Shown here piece after piece: positions 33,001 to 48,000 of a DNA stretch of 64,000 nucleotides. Source of the stretch: Triplophysa rosa (taxonomy: Eukaryota > Chordata > Actinopteri > Cypriniformes > Nemacheilidae); NCBI RefSeq assembly GCF_024868665.1, contig NC_079914.1:7282310-7346309 (forward strand). The letters are read 5' to 3'. The stretch's first letter is position 1. Each line of letters begins with the position of its first letter. Position numbers and translations under genes: made by a program. The notes beneath the pieces were generated by a model. That model did no database searches. It had not been told where the DNA came from and saw only the letters and a program-made list of their open reading frames with translations.

Positions 33001-36000
33001 TTAAAACCTCAAACTAGGGCTGTCACGATTATTAAAATAATCGTCTCATCGCAATTGTTTGGACCTCATCGCGATGGTTTCAGACCATCGCAATTATTGC
33101 ACATCTCTATAGAAGACACTAGGGGGAGCTGCAGTGCATCTGCATATTGCATATTGTTCTGTATATATTGTATTGTATGGTAATACTTGTAAAATGTACC
33201 ACCACAACACAATCACTTAAAAAAAAAACTAAAGCATATACCATAAAAATAACCTGCAGTACAGTTTAATATTATTTAAGCTCATCTCAGTGTGAAAACC
33301 AGTCTACCAAAATTTCATTAACATAGACGTAAAATTGTATTGTAGTCTTGCAAGTGAGAAAAAAAACAGACTAGAAGCTTTTCTATGACTGATAGCATTT
33401 TAATGGTCAATTCACTCCTGATCAATTTACCTAATTTAGTCAAATAATTGTATTATTGACAGGTAAAAGCCTAAACCTTAAATATATGAAGAACCAATTT
33501 TTCCCCATGCTTATTCCATGACAAAAAACAGTCTTACATTCAGAACAATAGGTCGTTTCAAAGCTGAATCAAAAATGTATGAGAATTAAACGTCAAAGCC
33601 CTAAAACAGACAATTAATCGTCATAATCGCAATGATTTATTAGACAATTAATCGTCAGACAAATTTCATAATCGTGACAGCCCTATCTCAAACTGCTTTT
33701 CAAACGCCTTCAAAATTAACAAAATGTATAGAAAAAAATGTATTGTATATGCTGGTCTGCCATGTGGACCTTATATGCAAATAACTGACAGTAAGATTTA
33801 CTTTGAATGTCGGGTAATCTTTTTTATGACAAATAAAAAAAAAAATGCTTAAAATGTAAAGAATTGATACTTGGTGTGGCAATATCAATACAGTATTGTA
33901 AGCATTTTAATGCAACCTAAACTTTAAAGTAATTTTTTTAGCACTCTACATCAAACAGAGACTGAATGTTTAAACAGCTAAATTGTCTACATTTTACATT
34001 TATGTTAGACGGGATAGAAAATATGTTATAAATGTGTTATTTATAAGCTTGAGATTAAGGACAGAGCTTGGAAAGCATTGCTTAGGAAGAGATTTTGCTA
34101 ACTTTTTAGTAGTATTAAAATGCTTGTTAGGATGAAAAAACAGAGGGATGCAGTGAGCCGCACAGTAAAAGACAGAGTAGCACATAGCATGCAGTTCTGG
34201 GCTTTGCCAGTGGGGGGGCGTTCGCCCGTTACCTGCTGTGCCCTTGACAGGAGTCCTGGGTGACTCCAGCACATCTCTGTGGATGGACTTGGGTCTCGGT
34301 TTTCTCTGCTTGACCCCAGCAGGCCTCGGTTTCACAAGCGTGTCCATGTCTTTCATTAGTTTCAGCTGTTTTCTCCTCATGTACTCCTGCTTGATAAATT
34401 CTCGCCGGGCTTTTTCCTCTTCCTTCTTCATGCGGTCCTCCTCTGTTTTCAACCTGCGGAAACAGATTTTGAGATCATCTCTGTAGCCAATAAGAACAAG
34501 GGGACTTATAAACAGAGTGATTGAAAGTTAGGCAGGGTGTTACCTGGCTTCCTCTTTCTTTTGCTCAAGCTCCGCCTCCAGCTGCTGTTTCCTCTGCTGG
34601 CTTTCTCGCTCTCTTCTCAGCCTTTTCTCCAGAAGTGCGGCACGCTTCATGGCCATGCTGTCCTCTCCCTTCATATCGTCCTGACAAACATGAAGGCATC
34701 ATTTTAAATAACATCAAACATCTTATTTTTTCAGATGTGTGCTGAGACCTAGGAATATTTTTTGATTCAGGTATCCACTTTCCAACAACACATTAACAGT
34801 TTTGTTGCATTTTTGTGGTGCTATTAAAAAACCAATCAACAGAGGTTTGCTACGTAAGATCACGCGTAATATTCACAAAACATCTAGTAGTTTAGTTTCA
34901 CAGTAGTTTATAATGTAAACATTGTAGTTGTACTAATGTTGTTATAACGTTAGTACAACATCATGAAATGAAAGTTACAATTTTCTTCCAAATTGTCATG
35001 TATATATGAGTGAAGCAGCTTCTGGAATAAAAAAAATGCAGGGGTAGGCTTAATCTTGTCCTTCAGGAAGTTGAAAGCCTTGTCACTAGACAGTATAGAC
35101 CATTTTGAAAAATATAAACAACACTCTAGGAAGTTCAGAAGCACTTCCTGTTTCAGTCAGTTGCGAGTCAGTTTACGTCTTGCAAAAAGTCTATAGTCTG
35201 GCCCTCGCATTGACACATAGGTCATGCAGAGAAGTGCTGTCATTTGAAGGCGTCAGGGAAGTTTAAGTTTTTAATGAAACAAACTAAACTAAGTACTGTT
35301 TAAACACTGCAACATTTCTTTAAAAAGGAGCTGTCATTTTTTATTTCATAGTGACTTTAGGTGAACCAGATATGAAGATACGACCAACACACTGCTCAGA
35401 CTATTTGCAGAACACTGACTTTAAAAATGAAATTATTTATCTGCCCCAGTTTTCTGACCTAGATCAAACAGCTGCAAATGTACACATCCAGCAAGATCTG
35501 TCCTAACTAACCTCTTTCAGCAACTTCTAAAATTATACACCATGGAATTTTGTTTTAATCCATCAGACATTCATATCTACCTTAAAGAAGAATCCACAGC
35601 ACAATTTTTGATCATCCTCCTTATTTTCCCCCGACGGCTCCTTCTCGCCTTCCTCCACCAGCATTTGTCCATCCAAAGGCTTGAGGACAGACAGCGGGAC
35701 CTCGATCAAATTCATGTTGCTCTGATGGGTGATGTCTGCTGGCTTCTCGGTGGGAGTGACAATAACCGTTTCCATTACAAACTGCGTTAACACTTCTGAT
35801 ACATTCGACTCCACTGCAGGCCTAATCTCATCTGTTGGCTTTTGTTTTTCTGTTCCCTTGATTTGTTTCATTTTCTCCTCCGTCGGCTCCTTGGCACTTA
35901 TGTCAACCTCTCCTGTTTCGAACTGTTGGGTTTCTTTGGTTGGGGACGTAATATTTCCAGACTCCAGGCCAAAGTCTTGCTCAGTCTCCTTGTCTGTGGT

Positions 36001-39000
36001 TTCAGTTCCTGAAGGTGGTTGCTTCTTCTGTCCCAAATAAGAAAAAGAGCACGATACAGACTGAGACGGGGAGAACCTTCTGAGACGTGGTATGCTGTCC
36101 ACAGACTGAGGAACGGTCAGGACACGGCTGAAGGGGGCGATCTTAAGCTCGCTCGGCCTGGGTGTCCTTGGAGTCTTGGAATGAAAGGAAGCAGACTTTC
36201 TCTTGAGGTTTGTAGGGGATTGATGCGTATCTCTTGGAGAATCAGCAGGTGACGGGGAATCGGAGGAGCGTGCGCCGCTCCCCCTGAGCTCCCGTACTTG
36301 TTTTTGCGGTGAAGGTTGAGGCACAACCCAAGCCTGTTGCTCACGCATCTGCATGATGACTTCCTGTTGCTGGGCCAGTCGTTGCATCTCAGCCTGCAAG
36401 AAGCTCAAGGAAGCGTTGAGCTTCTCAATGGAGTGTGTGTACTCCATTAGCTCTGCTTCAGAGGTGCCGTCCTCGCCTGGCGACTTTTGCGGAGACTTAA
36501 CAGGCTGAGGCGTCTCTGCTGGAGTCTTGCTTTCTGAGTTGGGAGCGTCCTCCTGGGATGGCGATGTGCCGTCGCCTTTCCTCTTGAGCACGGTTAGGAA
36601 AGCGCTGCGTCCCATTTTTTGACGGTGCCGAGTAAATGCGGCTTCCACTTTCTTCTTCTGGGCCTCGATGGCACGACGTTTCTCCTCGAGTCTCATGCGC
36701 AGTTGTACCATTTCGGAAGCCATGGCTTGGGCGGGGTCCTTGGGCATCTGGCATGCAGGGCTGATCTCGGGAGAAGGCGCCCAGGAGACGGAGTGGGGAA
36801 TGTTGAGATCCGAAGCGTCCGGTGTTGTACCTTGGGAGGTGGCACCTTTGGGTTCCAAGTTTGGATTGAGTTTACGAAACTTCTGCTCGGCAAAGCTAGT
36901 CATCTTGATCCCAGGTGTGAAAGAAGGAGTTGGGGTACTTCCAGCAGGGGACTTGGCACCGATGCTGCTGGGACACGGGCTTGTCGAGCCCTGACTGTGG
37001 CATGCTCTGGCCTCATAGTCTTGATCTGTGTCGAGATCCATGCTTACAGTACAATCCCTAAGCGACGAGTCCTCATCTAACGTCTCTTGAATGTCCTCCG
37101 TTCGCACATGGATGCCAGTGTCAACTTCCGTGGTTGACGTGCTATCAGCTCCTTTGGACGACTCCGAAACCGAGCCTAGATTGCCTTCTTTTGCTTCGGG
37201 GTTCAATTCTCCTTTGCTCTGGAGATGAAGAAAGAAACCCTCACTGGCGCTCTGTGACTCTTTCTCTGGGTTGTGGATGATCTCCAGAGCCTCTTCGATG
37301 CTTGGTGGCCCAGAGCCATTTAGACGACTGTTATGATTTCCAGACAGGCCGTCAGGGCAGCTTTCCTCCTCTTCGATTCCCATGTTCTTACCATTGACAG
37401 GCTGAAAAGACAGATTTCTCTTAATGCCACTGGCACCATGGGCCATCTTAAAACCAAACCCTTCGGTGCTGACAGACCGGGTCATCCCCCGGCCGGTTGA
37501 TGTAGGAGTTTGACTGATGTTTTCTTTATCAAATGGGATTTCAAAAGACACTCCCTGAGCAGGAGACCTAGAGAGGCACAAAAGATAGAAGGGGAAGATC
37601 CAACGGGATGTAGTTTGTAATTTTATGTTGGCTTTGAGTCTTAAAAGTAACTTTTTTAGCATTTACCTCTTCTCTTTGGGCCAAGTACCCATGAAGCTCT
37701 CCACGAATGACATTGAGGTTGATCGCTTGATCTCACCTGTAAAGCACACAAAAATGATTATACATTATATAGCACTGAATGTATTTCAATAAAGCAGTTT
37801 TAAGATTGGTCGTCATGACAAATCGGTTTACCTGAGCCTGAAGTCTGTGGTTGAGGTCGGAGGGGGAGACTGAATCATAAAAACAGAGTCAAAGTCAATT
37901 ACTGTTATTAGTAAAACAACTGACAATGTAAAACTTATTTGAATGCGTTACTGTAGACTCCATATTAATAACCAAATACAACCGACCACGCTGCAAATGT
38001 ACAGAGGTTTAAAAAAAAGGCATATATAATTTCTATTAATAATGCACCATTTCAGCAGCTACAAACATTAATAATAAATAAAGGGGAACATTTTCAATAC
38101 CTTGGTCTGTCTGGACTGGGAGGTCTTTCTGTGAAACTCCTCTTTGTGACTTTTGAGATGGGTACAGACGGCAAATCTTTCAGTGAGGGTGCTGGTGCTA
38201 ATAATCACAAGGTAAATGCAATTCAAATGTTATATGCGTAATGATTTATGATAAAACCACGAAATATGGAGAAAAAAGGTTTCAGAAGGACAGCAGCGAT
38301 ACACAAATGTAAATGTGATTGGGTCATTTTTCAGATAAAAATGTTCAGTTGTAAGGGTAGCTTACCTTCAGCATCTAACACCTGTGGCTGAATGAATGGC
38401 GGTTTTACAACCTCGAACCACCAGAAGAGCTCAGCCATAAACACAAGGTAGTTATTCTGGAGGAAGAACATTTCAGATATTAGTATTTAACAAATATCAG
38501 CACAGAAAAATGTTTCATGTTTTTTTATTAAAAATAATTTCGGTAGTTGTCGAATACAATTAGTCTGTGCAACATTCCTCTCTTCCCACAAGGTGTCTCT
38601 ACAACCTTTAAAAGTTACAGAAAGGAAGACAAATGAGATGTGAGATCATCTTGTTTCTGCTCATAGTTATAGGAGAGATCTAAGCAATGTCTCAAACTGG
38701 CCTTAGACCTGTCCAATTCTACAATCAAAAGAATGATTATTGACACGGTGCACATTAATTTTATATTCTTCAGTATATTTAAACTCTTTAGTGTATATTA
38801 TATCGTCAGTGTAGTTGTTTAATGTGTTTTAATTTTTGTTTATTATTATTATGTTGTTTTAACTATATCTTGCCGTACAGCACTTTGGCCAGCATACACT
38901 GTTTTTAAATGTGTTTTACATATAAATTTAGTTTATAAATATATGTTTTATAAGCTTTATGTTATAGGGCAAAAGGGGTTTACTTATAAACACAAAGATA

Positions 39001-42000
39001 TGTTTTTTGTTGTTGCTGCTTGGCCATATCTAATAAAGAACACAAAACAATTTGTAGCATTTGTTTTGTTATGGCAAGACTACAGCATTCATGACCTTGA
39101 ATTCAATTTCATCGAGAGACTACCTGACATGATAAATGCCTCCAGTACACTATTCCCACTCAGCAGATTTTCCACACATCAGTTTAAAGGCACAGGGCAA
39201 CACCAGCAATTACCCGAGGACACTCCCGGAAGACATTACATCTACATTTTAATTGACTTTCAACAAAGAGAGACTTGTGCCTTTTAATAGCTCTCCCAAT
39301 GTACTATATAACAAAATGGTGTTTATTGATCATATGAACCATTCAATTAACTGCCCCCAATCCATATATTTCTATAATAACACTGTCAACTGCAGCAAAT
39401 TGTCAGATTATGAAAATATGAATAATAATTGGTTCAAATGCCAGTTTATCAAAGCCAAATGCAATTTAAATAGTAAATACATAAGTAGGTTCACTGCAGG
39501 TTAACAGTGCTAAAGCAGGTGCATGTTTACGGCCAGATGGTGTTTGGCACGTGCATCCTCTCTTCCATCTGTCTGTCTGCATACTTATCTACACTCAACG
39601 CATGAACATATAGAAGCCTATAAAATAGTTTAGCTGTTGGCGTTGCACACAGCGCGCGTTCTGTTTTTTGATGGATGAGAATTACAACAACACAGCCAAT
39701 GGACTGACAGTTGCAGATGGATGAATACATGCAGAAAAGAACAGACCAATTGCAATTCAACATGCCAATAAATGCAAGAACACCAATCTCTAATTCAGCA
39801 TGCATCACAATTGCGTCATTGGCCTACTTGCATTCCCACAATGAGAGCAAAGTGAGAATCAAATTTCAACACAAAATTTCTTAAATATGAAGTTTATTAA
39901 ACCAAAAATAGATGAATGGATGAATGTCATGTAACGTCTGGTACTCCATTTTTTAATGTTCTGACTTTTTCTGTGATGATACTCTCTTCAGAGAGCTACT
40001 GCAAAGCACTACAGTCGAGAGGACACTAACTTATCACGTAACCATGGCAACCCCCACGCAATAGATGCTTGTATAGGGACTTGGCCACATGCTTGTAATG
40101 TCAGACATTAAGAAAACCGAAGTACCTGCACAGCAAAATCGCCAGTGTTAAAAAGGGTCAAATTAACTCTCGCAGTGTTTATATAATCCGAGTGTGGATT
40201 ATATATACAGATACACCTTTTTTAACACTGGCGATTTGTCTGCGTATGGCATTTACGCAGTAAATCACCCGCGTGAGATTGAAACTCTGTAAACACCATC
40301 TGGCCAATTTATTTTTGCATTTTATATTAACATTTTAGCTTTTATAAAGATTATGATGTTCCAATCCTGTCAGGGAGAAAATGAATAGTATTTTCTTAGG
40401 AAAAGGTACGTGTGGTGCCAATAGGTATGTGGTAAGTCTATCTTGAGGAAGACCACCTATTTTTATAAATAATTAATAAATAGAAAGTATTAAAATGTCA
40501 ACCCTTAAATCAACACTCTAATAAGTGCTGAATATTAAAGCAATGAGTGAATCTGATCTACATTAGAAATGAAGTAAACTGGGTCAAGGTTGCAGCTCAG
40601 CGACCTGCTCTCAATTCAACTCACAGTACTGAGATTTAGACACTGAATTCATCAAAAACAACAGCTTGTCTAACAAACAACTTTAGGTATTCCTTGGGTA
40701 TTTTTAATGCAAATTAAAAGCACAGCATGTGTGATAAAGTTGTACTTGGAGTCAATGGTATCCAGTTTGTCTCTATGAAGAGTTGCTTTTAAGCACACCT
40801 CATGATTTTGGCAAACCAGGATAAAGCCAACACCCGCAGGCGGCACTCACACACCAGTGTGAAAAACAGCTTTAAATAGCATCATATCACTCAGTAATGT
40901 ACTGCGGGCCTTTTTGCCACACTACTGCATTTCCTACAACTGTAGCAGCTCGATGTATTAATACTTTATGAATAAAAATGATTAAATATACAGTATTGCC
41001 TTCACAATGAATGTCTTTGTTTTTCACAATGTCTTTACAAAGAATGGAGAGGTCTTTATTGTGCTTTATTACACGGCTCGTTCTGATTGGCCAGTCGGAC
41101 ATTTGCAGGTTCGTTATGTAAGGGATAATGTGCAGGCAGCCGGTTGTTATCGCAGGAATAAGCCCCGACAGTGTGATCAGAAAAAATCACACCGAAGGGG
41201 CTTATTTCGAGATAACAGCCGGCTGCTTGTACATTATCCCGCTTATTACACGGCTACTTGGTGAAAAAACTGGACATGAAATGTGAATTTAAAATATTTT
41301 ATTAGCTCATTTTTACCGAATGCAGACCTTCCGCGAGGAAAAGCCGTTTACTTTCTATTTTAAGGTAAGAAACGACGCGTTCAAATGTCATGAAAAAGCA
41401 ATTTGGTTTAATCATTTGTAAATATATATTTGTCATATACTGTATGTTATTAAAATACATATTTATATTTAATTAGTAAAAAAAACCCGTCAAAATTATT
41501 TGCTGCATCCGGGTTACCGTGTGTTATTAGTTTTGAGAGGTTGTTATCTGGGATTATTGTTTTTGACCGATTAACTTTTGTATATTTAATAAGAATCCAT
41601 CTACATGTAATTTATACAGTGAAGACTATGCAATGTTTTATTTTCTATGTGATTACTTCTGGAAAACCTGAAAACCACTGTTTATGACATTTGCATGTTT
41701 GTTCTGTTGAATTTGTTTTATTTTAATACTGACTGTTTACTTGTGTTTATCAATATCTGAAATGTATATGACTTGGGCTAGTAGTTTTTGGTGTCACAAC
41801 CTTATTTATTACGGTTACAAAAACAACGAAAATAAGGCAGAAAATGCTGGGTCAAAAAGGGACAAACCCAACTGTTGGGTTATAAATTAACCGATGCTGG
41901 ATTGTTTTAACCCAAAATGCTGGGTTGTTTGAACCCACTGGCCCCGACATCTTGACAGATTTACTACTATTAACATACAGTATAAACAGATTAACATTTT

Positions 42001-45000
42001 ACTATGTACATGGTTTTCTAAAAAAACGTCCAACTCTGTTTGATCTTTCCTAATTGAAAGTCTAGAGAACAAGCAAATGTAGGCATGCGTAGGTTCGCAA
42101 AGCTTACTTTGATGGAGGAATGGGCGTATAGCATGTCCTCCAGACTGAAGTGACAGCACTGGTTGAAGTTCTCCCTGCAGAAGTCCTGAATGAGCTTGAG
42201 GTTGTACAAACTGTCCACCAGTGACATGGTCTCCTTCAGGCAAATGTCTGTAAGTCAGAGGCGATTCAAAGTGCTTCAGTAATAAGACAAACTACTCAAA
42301 GACGCAGCTTATTCACTCTTTTAGGAAGCTACCTTAACGGCTCAACCAATCACACAGAAGACCATTAATCATTGAGTCTAAATGACACATTAGCCTTTAG
42401 AGATAAATCTAACAGCATCCATCACTCATGACGTCTTCATCACTGTGATTAGATTAAAGACATGATTAAAGTCACGTAGTAGATTTGTAAACAAGACATT
42501 TTAAACAGTGCATAGTAGTGCTCGACTGATATGGCTTTAAAAAAATGCAAAAAAAAAAGTAATGTCCAGGTTGATGCTAGATTTTGTAACTAAAGGTCTT
42601 ACTTGCCTGTGAAAAATGGCAAAATATCGTCTGAATTAGCTTTTATGCCAGTATAAAAAATGGAAGAGAAAGACAAAAAAATATTAAAATTTTACTAAAT
42701 AGGTTTAGTAATATTTTGATGTTGCCTTAAATGGATTCCATTAATTTTGGTCATTTCGTCACACAATTAAATTAATAGTTAATTTTAAGAAAACTAAATA
42801 ATTTAATATTACAAAATAATTTAGTAAATAATTGTATGTTAAATGCCATCATGACATATTTCGCTTAAATGAGCTCAATATATATATATTTTTCTCATGC
42901 AAATGTATTATTTCACTTCACATTTGGATTATTTAAATGATGGATGTGCTCTTTGGAGCTTCAACATTTTTAGTCCCAAATAAAGAAAATCAATCAAGGG
43001 GAACCAAGGAACAAAAGAAATACAAAGGATTACACAAGAAACAGGAAGGAACAAAATACAAACTTAAAGTCCACCTAACAAGAACATGGAACACGTAACA
43101 ATTCCTTTATTTTCTCTCATTTCCTATCTCATTTCATTCTCCTCCGTACCTAATTTTAGCTCATTTTCTTTCTGTTTCATCTCTCTCACCCATACACAGT
43201 CACACAGGAAGGGTTTTGGCAGGTGTACGTACCCTCCAGGCTGACAATAGCGGGGCAGTAAAAGTGCAGGAGGGCGGCAAGGGCACAGCCATCTGTGCTG
43301 TCTTTCAGCAGGTTGTCCACCGGGGGGATCCAGGGAACAGATTTGGGCAGAACCTGCTCCTTTCTATAACGGGCCTGGGGCAGGACAAACAAACATACGT
43401 AAAACACATGTCTTATAACCCACAAGCATTTCGCAATTTAACATAGTAAATGGTGAGCATGTGGAAAAATGCAACAACAAAATATGAGCTGCGTCCGAAA
43501 GCAAAGGCTTGTCCCTTCCTCGAGTCAGACTGACTTCAAAGGAAGCGGTTTTATACAAAGGTGCCTAAGGCAACGAAATGTCAAGTCAATAGAAAAAAAT
43601 CTAGTAAAAATTACATATATCCAAACAAATATTTTGTAACGACACTATATTATATTTCTTTGTAGAGACAGAATTTTATGTATAAATAAACAAATAAAAT
43701 AAGTAAATAATATAAATAATAATAAACAATGATGATTTAATAACATGTTTTGCTCCATCTAACAAGACATCTCAGTATTTCTCAGGTTTCGGACACAGCC
43801 TAACCGTATTAAAAAACATTGAAAATAAGAATGAATACATGATGAATGGTATCATAACCTCGTTTTTACTCCCAAACTAATGTAAATGCTTCAGATAGGC
43901 ACCAGATGACAACTAAAACTTGCCTTGCTGTTAACGAAGCACATGAATGAAAATGAAAAAGGCGTTGTCATGGCGACAAAGAGACGACTGAATCATGAAT
44001 AGGAATGCAAGTCATTAAACATAATCACACTTACAGGAACCAGCTTCATATACCACTTGGTTGGAGACTTTAGAGAGACAAAGAAAGAACGAGAGAGAGA
44101 AGAGAGGGTTATGAAGACAAACCTGATTTAATACTATTAGCTGTCTAAGTCCCATATCACCTTCATCACTAAACGGTTGACAACAATCACTGATTTTTGT
44201 GAAACCCTCGGAAGATTGGCATTGATATGACACAAAGACTTCAATAACAGGAAAACACAATATTCTGAGCTGTGTTGGTGTGACATTGTGGGCGCTGCAT
44301 GCCATGCTGACGGTTTCAGGATGTTTATAGAGCCGTGTACCAGCCTGACATTCCTCTATCAGCACAGATTCTGTCCGCAATGCCTCTCTAACACACACAC
44401 ACACTTGCGCATACACACAAAGAGACAGCGAGAGAGAATTGCACAATGTTCCTCTAAAAAACTGCTCGCTCTCATCATTAGCTATCCACACAATAATGTA
44501 GACATTAAAGGGATAGTTCACCCAAAAATGAAAATTTCGGTCATCATTTACTTCAAACTTGTATGACTTACTATCTTCTGTTCTGCAGAACACAAAAGAA
44601 GACATTTTGAAGAATATTGGTAACCAAACAACATTGAACCCCATTGACTTCCATTGTATGGACACAAAACCACAGAGACATTTCTCAAAATATCTTCTTT
44701 TCTGTTCTACAGAAGAAAGAGTCATACACAGGTTTGGATCAACATAAGGGTGAATGAATGATGGGTGAAGTATCCCTTCAACAAATGAAAGGAATAGTTC
44801 AGAGAGAGGGTGGAAAGTTATGTAAAAGTAGATTAGGACTGCAACACAGACCCAACAGTAAGGACAAGGACGCTGTGTACAGACAAGGACGCTGTGTACA
44901 GACGTGTATGACAGCGCACGGTACTGCTGTGTCTCTGGCGTACAGTAAAAGAGGTGAAACGAGGTAAATCTGACATCGTCTGTCTGTGTTGGCCAGATTC

Positions 45001-48000
45001 GCCGTGTCACACCGGGACAGGAAGTTTAAAGCATGAATCAGCAAACATCTCGCTCAAATCATCAGCCCGAAAGATCAAGACCGCGTCAGAGTTTGTGCTT
45101 GCCACAGGTCTGTGATTCAGCAAGGTCAGGAAAACACCGACACAGCAACGAGTTACAAAGCACGTCAACGCGGATGATGATGCAGTACATGTCAACAAGA
45201 ATCAATGCAACATTAATAGAACCTGAAACGCTACAAATTCTGAATAAAATATGTTTATTTTAACTAATAAAAGTTATAGACTGACGCTTTAGATAGTGAA
45301 TTTTGACTCTCAATTGTACATTCACAGTTCATTTGGAGTATTTCCTGTTTTGAAGGGCAGAATGCTTTGAGCAGACTTGAGACATGTACATGCTCTCATT
45401 ATAACACAAATCCATCTATATCTCCGGCACGTATCTTTCTGCTGCAGATGAAAGTTGCTTTGAGTCAGAATAGGAACAGGAAGTACACTCTTACCTGTGG
45501 ATTCTCGACAGGCTCGGCGCTTTGTGCTTCCCTCCTCCGCTGCTCCTGCATTATGATCTCCTTCAAGTATTCGTTCACCTAGAATTAAAGGCACAAAACA
45601 GATCAGAACGAACATGTAGAAAAGATGCTATGAACTATTAGCACCTTATACAATCAACTTTTTTTCCATTTCATTTCTCCATAGGCACTTTAAAAGCCAC
45701 GAATCAATCAGCTGTTAAATGCAAAAATTGCAAACTTTGGCATGAAAAAACAACAACACACGGAATAATTAAAAAAAAAATTTGTTTTACTAATGTTAAA
45801 TAATAGCACCTTATTGTAAAGTGTTACCATTGTTTTTTAATAAACTGACTTTAACAGCACTGTGTGTTTAACACATAAATAAATATTATAATACAAAGTC
45901 ATTTCATTTTGTGGTCCAGCATCCATTTGCTTTATTTCTCCTAGACAGAAGTTTCATATTGATTTTCTTTAAAAGCCTGGTTGGTAAATACAGTCCCAGT
46001 GCAATATGTATTTATGATATCAATGCTTTCAAAAGCCCATTTCATTTAGTTAGAGTGCAGATGAAACATAAGAGATGGTGAATTCTCCCTGCAGGCTTTA
46101 ATGGTTTGTTCACTGTCTGTTTAGCATGTGTTAGCGTGTGTACATCTGCGGTTGGGTCTTGATTTAGGCTGGTTGTACAGCTGACCTACAAGGGAATGTA
46201 AACATTCTCAATCACAGTCTTGCAGGGATGTTCCCACTTTTAAGATCCCCGGGGAGATAGTACATGCCAGTGACGGAATGTTCTGGAGTCTTCTACATGT
46301 TATAAGTGCAATGCATCTCTTAAACAAGTAAAATGTATTCATTTATTTATTAATAATTATTCATAGAAAATATAGTCATTATTGTTCTAAAACTAGTATG
46401 CTGGTATTTTTTCAGTGTAATAAGGTTTGGGACGGCATGAGAGTTAATTATGACAAATGAACTGTTGCTTCAGCCTTTTAATATCTATGTTGGTTAACAT
46501 AATGTTTGCACAAATTAAAATGAATATTAAAAAAAGCAAACGTGCATATTTCAATATGCATAAATGGAAATGGTTTGTAGTAACATTGTTAGATTGTCTT
46601 AAAATTTTGTAAAATTTGGCTGTCCACTTTAAAAAGTTGCTAAAAGAATGTGAAAATGTGCCTATAATAAAATAAAATGAAAAAAAATCAAAATATAATT
46701 TCTTCTGAATAATATTTAATGTCATTTTTTATTTGATTTTACAAGTTTAATGTATAATTATATTGCATATTGCATTATTTAGCAAGTTATCACATCACAA
46801 TTGTCTTCAATATACTGCAGCTCAAAATTGGGACATTACATTTGCATTGCATTATGGGTAAGTTTGGAAGTTGGACGACAGCTCTTCTGCAGGGTTGTTT
46901 AGGGAAGAACATCCTCATAAAGGTAAATGAATCTGAACCAAGAAAGATTCTGGAAAAGTAATATAAAAATGTACATATATAAACAGTTGGTGATGGATAC
47001 CTTATTCATCCAGCTGGTCACAGCATCTTCTGTGTCGTATGGCACATCTCCATCCTGGTCATCGGTGGAGTATTGCTGCATGCATGCCATCACCTTCTCA
47101 ATGCTCACCGTTTCCACTGTGTACGCCATCATCAGAGTGTCAATTATGGCCAGGTGGGCGGTCTGTAAACGAAACAAACGAGACAATTAATTTAGGTTAT
47201 TAAAACTGCTGATGCAAGCTCTGTTTATTCTCATGAATACATAGTGACGACTGTCAATCTCCCAATTGGTATTGAGTCACTCCTCTCTTGGGGTTGTTGC
47301 CTTGGAAACGGCAGCATCTGTCCCCTGTTGCTCAACCCAATTAGAGACAATCTTTCCTGAGATGGGACGCATGATCCTGCTGTTGCTCGGGGGCCTTTTT
47401 AGTCTCAACATTATAAGTGTCTTCCTTCATCCACGACACATTTACTTAGTGTACTTGATTACACAAATAAACAGCATGTGTGAGATTAAATGTGTGACGT
47501 GATGTGTGAAAAAACACAGTAAATATCAACCTTAATTAACTTCTTTTAAGCTACTTTCCCAGCAGAAATTTAGTGGTAGTGACAAGAATGATGCAGTAAA
47601 TTATTTCTGAGCTCATTTCTACTTGATCTGACACTTTAAACGATATTAAAGTCAATTTATCATTTTAAGTAATACCACTGATTTAACTGTAACCAGACAA
47701 GGTTGGACAAAACATTGAAAAACAACACCCTAAAAACCACCAAGAGCACCCTAGCAACTGCATAGCAATATTGTAAAAGTCATCTTAGCAACTGAACAGC
47801 AACGCCCTGGCAACCAATTACAGTACCCAACATAATGATGCCTATTTTCACACGTGTAACTGGAAATTAAATTAAATGAAATTCAATTCAATTTAAACTT
47901 TATACTATTTTATTTTCCATTTTACCATTTTTATATTTATGATTTTCTTTATTATTTAATGTTAATTTTTTTACCATTTTAAATGTTTACATTTTTTATC

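Larger units (their letters stand above)
38457..42107 (-). other. camsap2 intron, 3.65 kb, no exon seen
   Basis: The intron separates exons encoding 'LEDMLYAHSSIK' and 'NNYLVFMAELFWWFEVVKPP'. ORFs in it have no family resemblance. Supported content is a small MITE (40131-40244), a hairpin element (41063-41265) and a TGGGTT-rich repeat (41835-41940). Confidence 0.7.

Noticed and set aside
35729..37080. Several plus-strand frames of 75-150 codons opposite camsap2
   Set aside because: They are mirror frames of the large camsap2 coding exon and have no start context or family resemblance.
44015..45010. Long open frame of 331 codons on the minus strand
   Set aside because: It overlaps a camsap2 microexon, an Angel-like MITE and a CA repeat; its protein is low-complexity and matches nothing.
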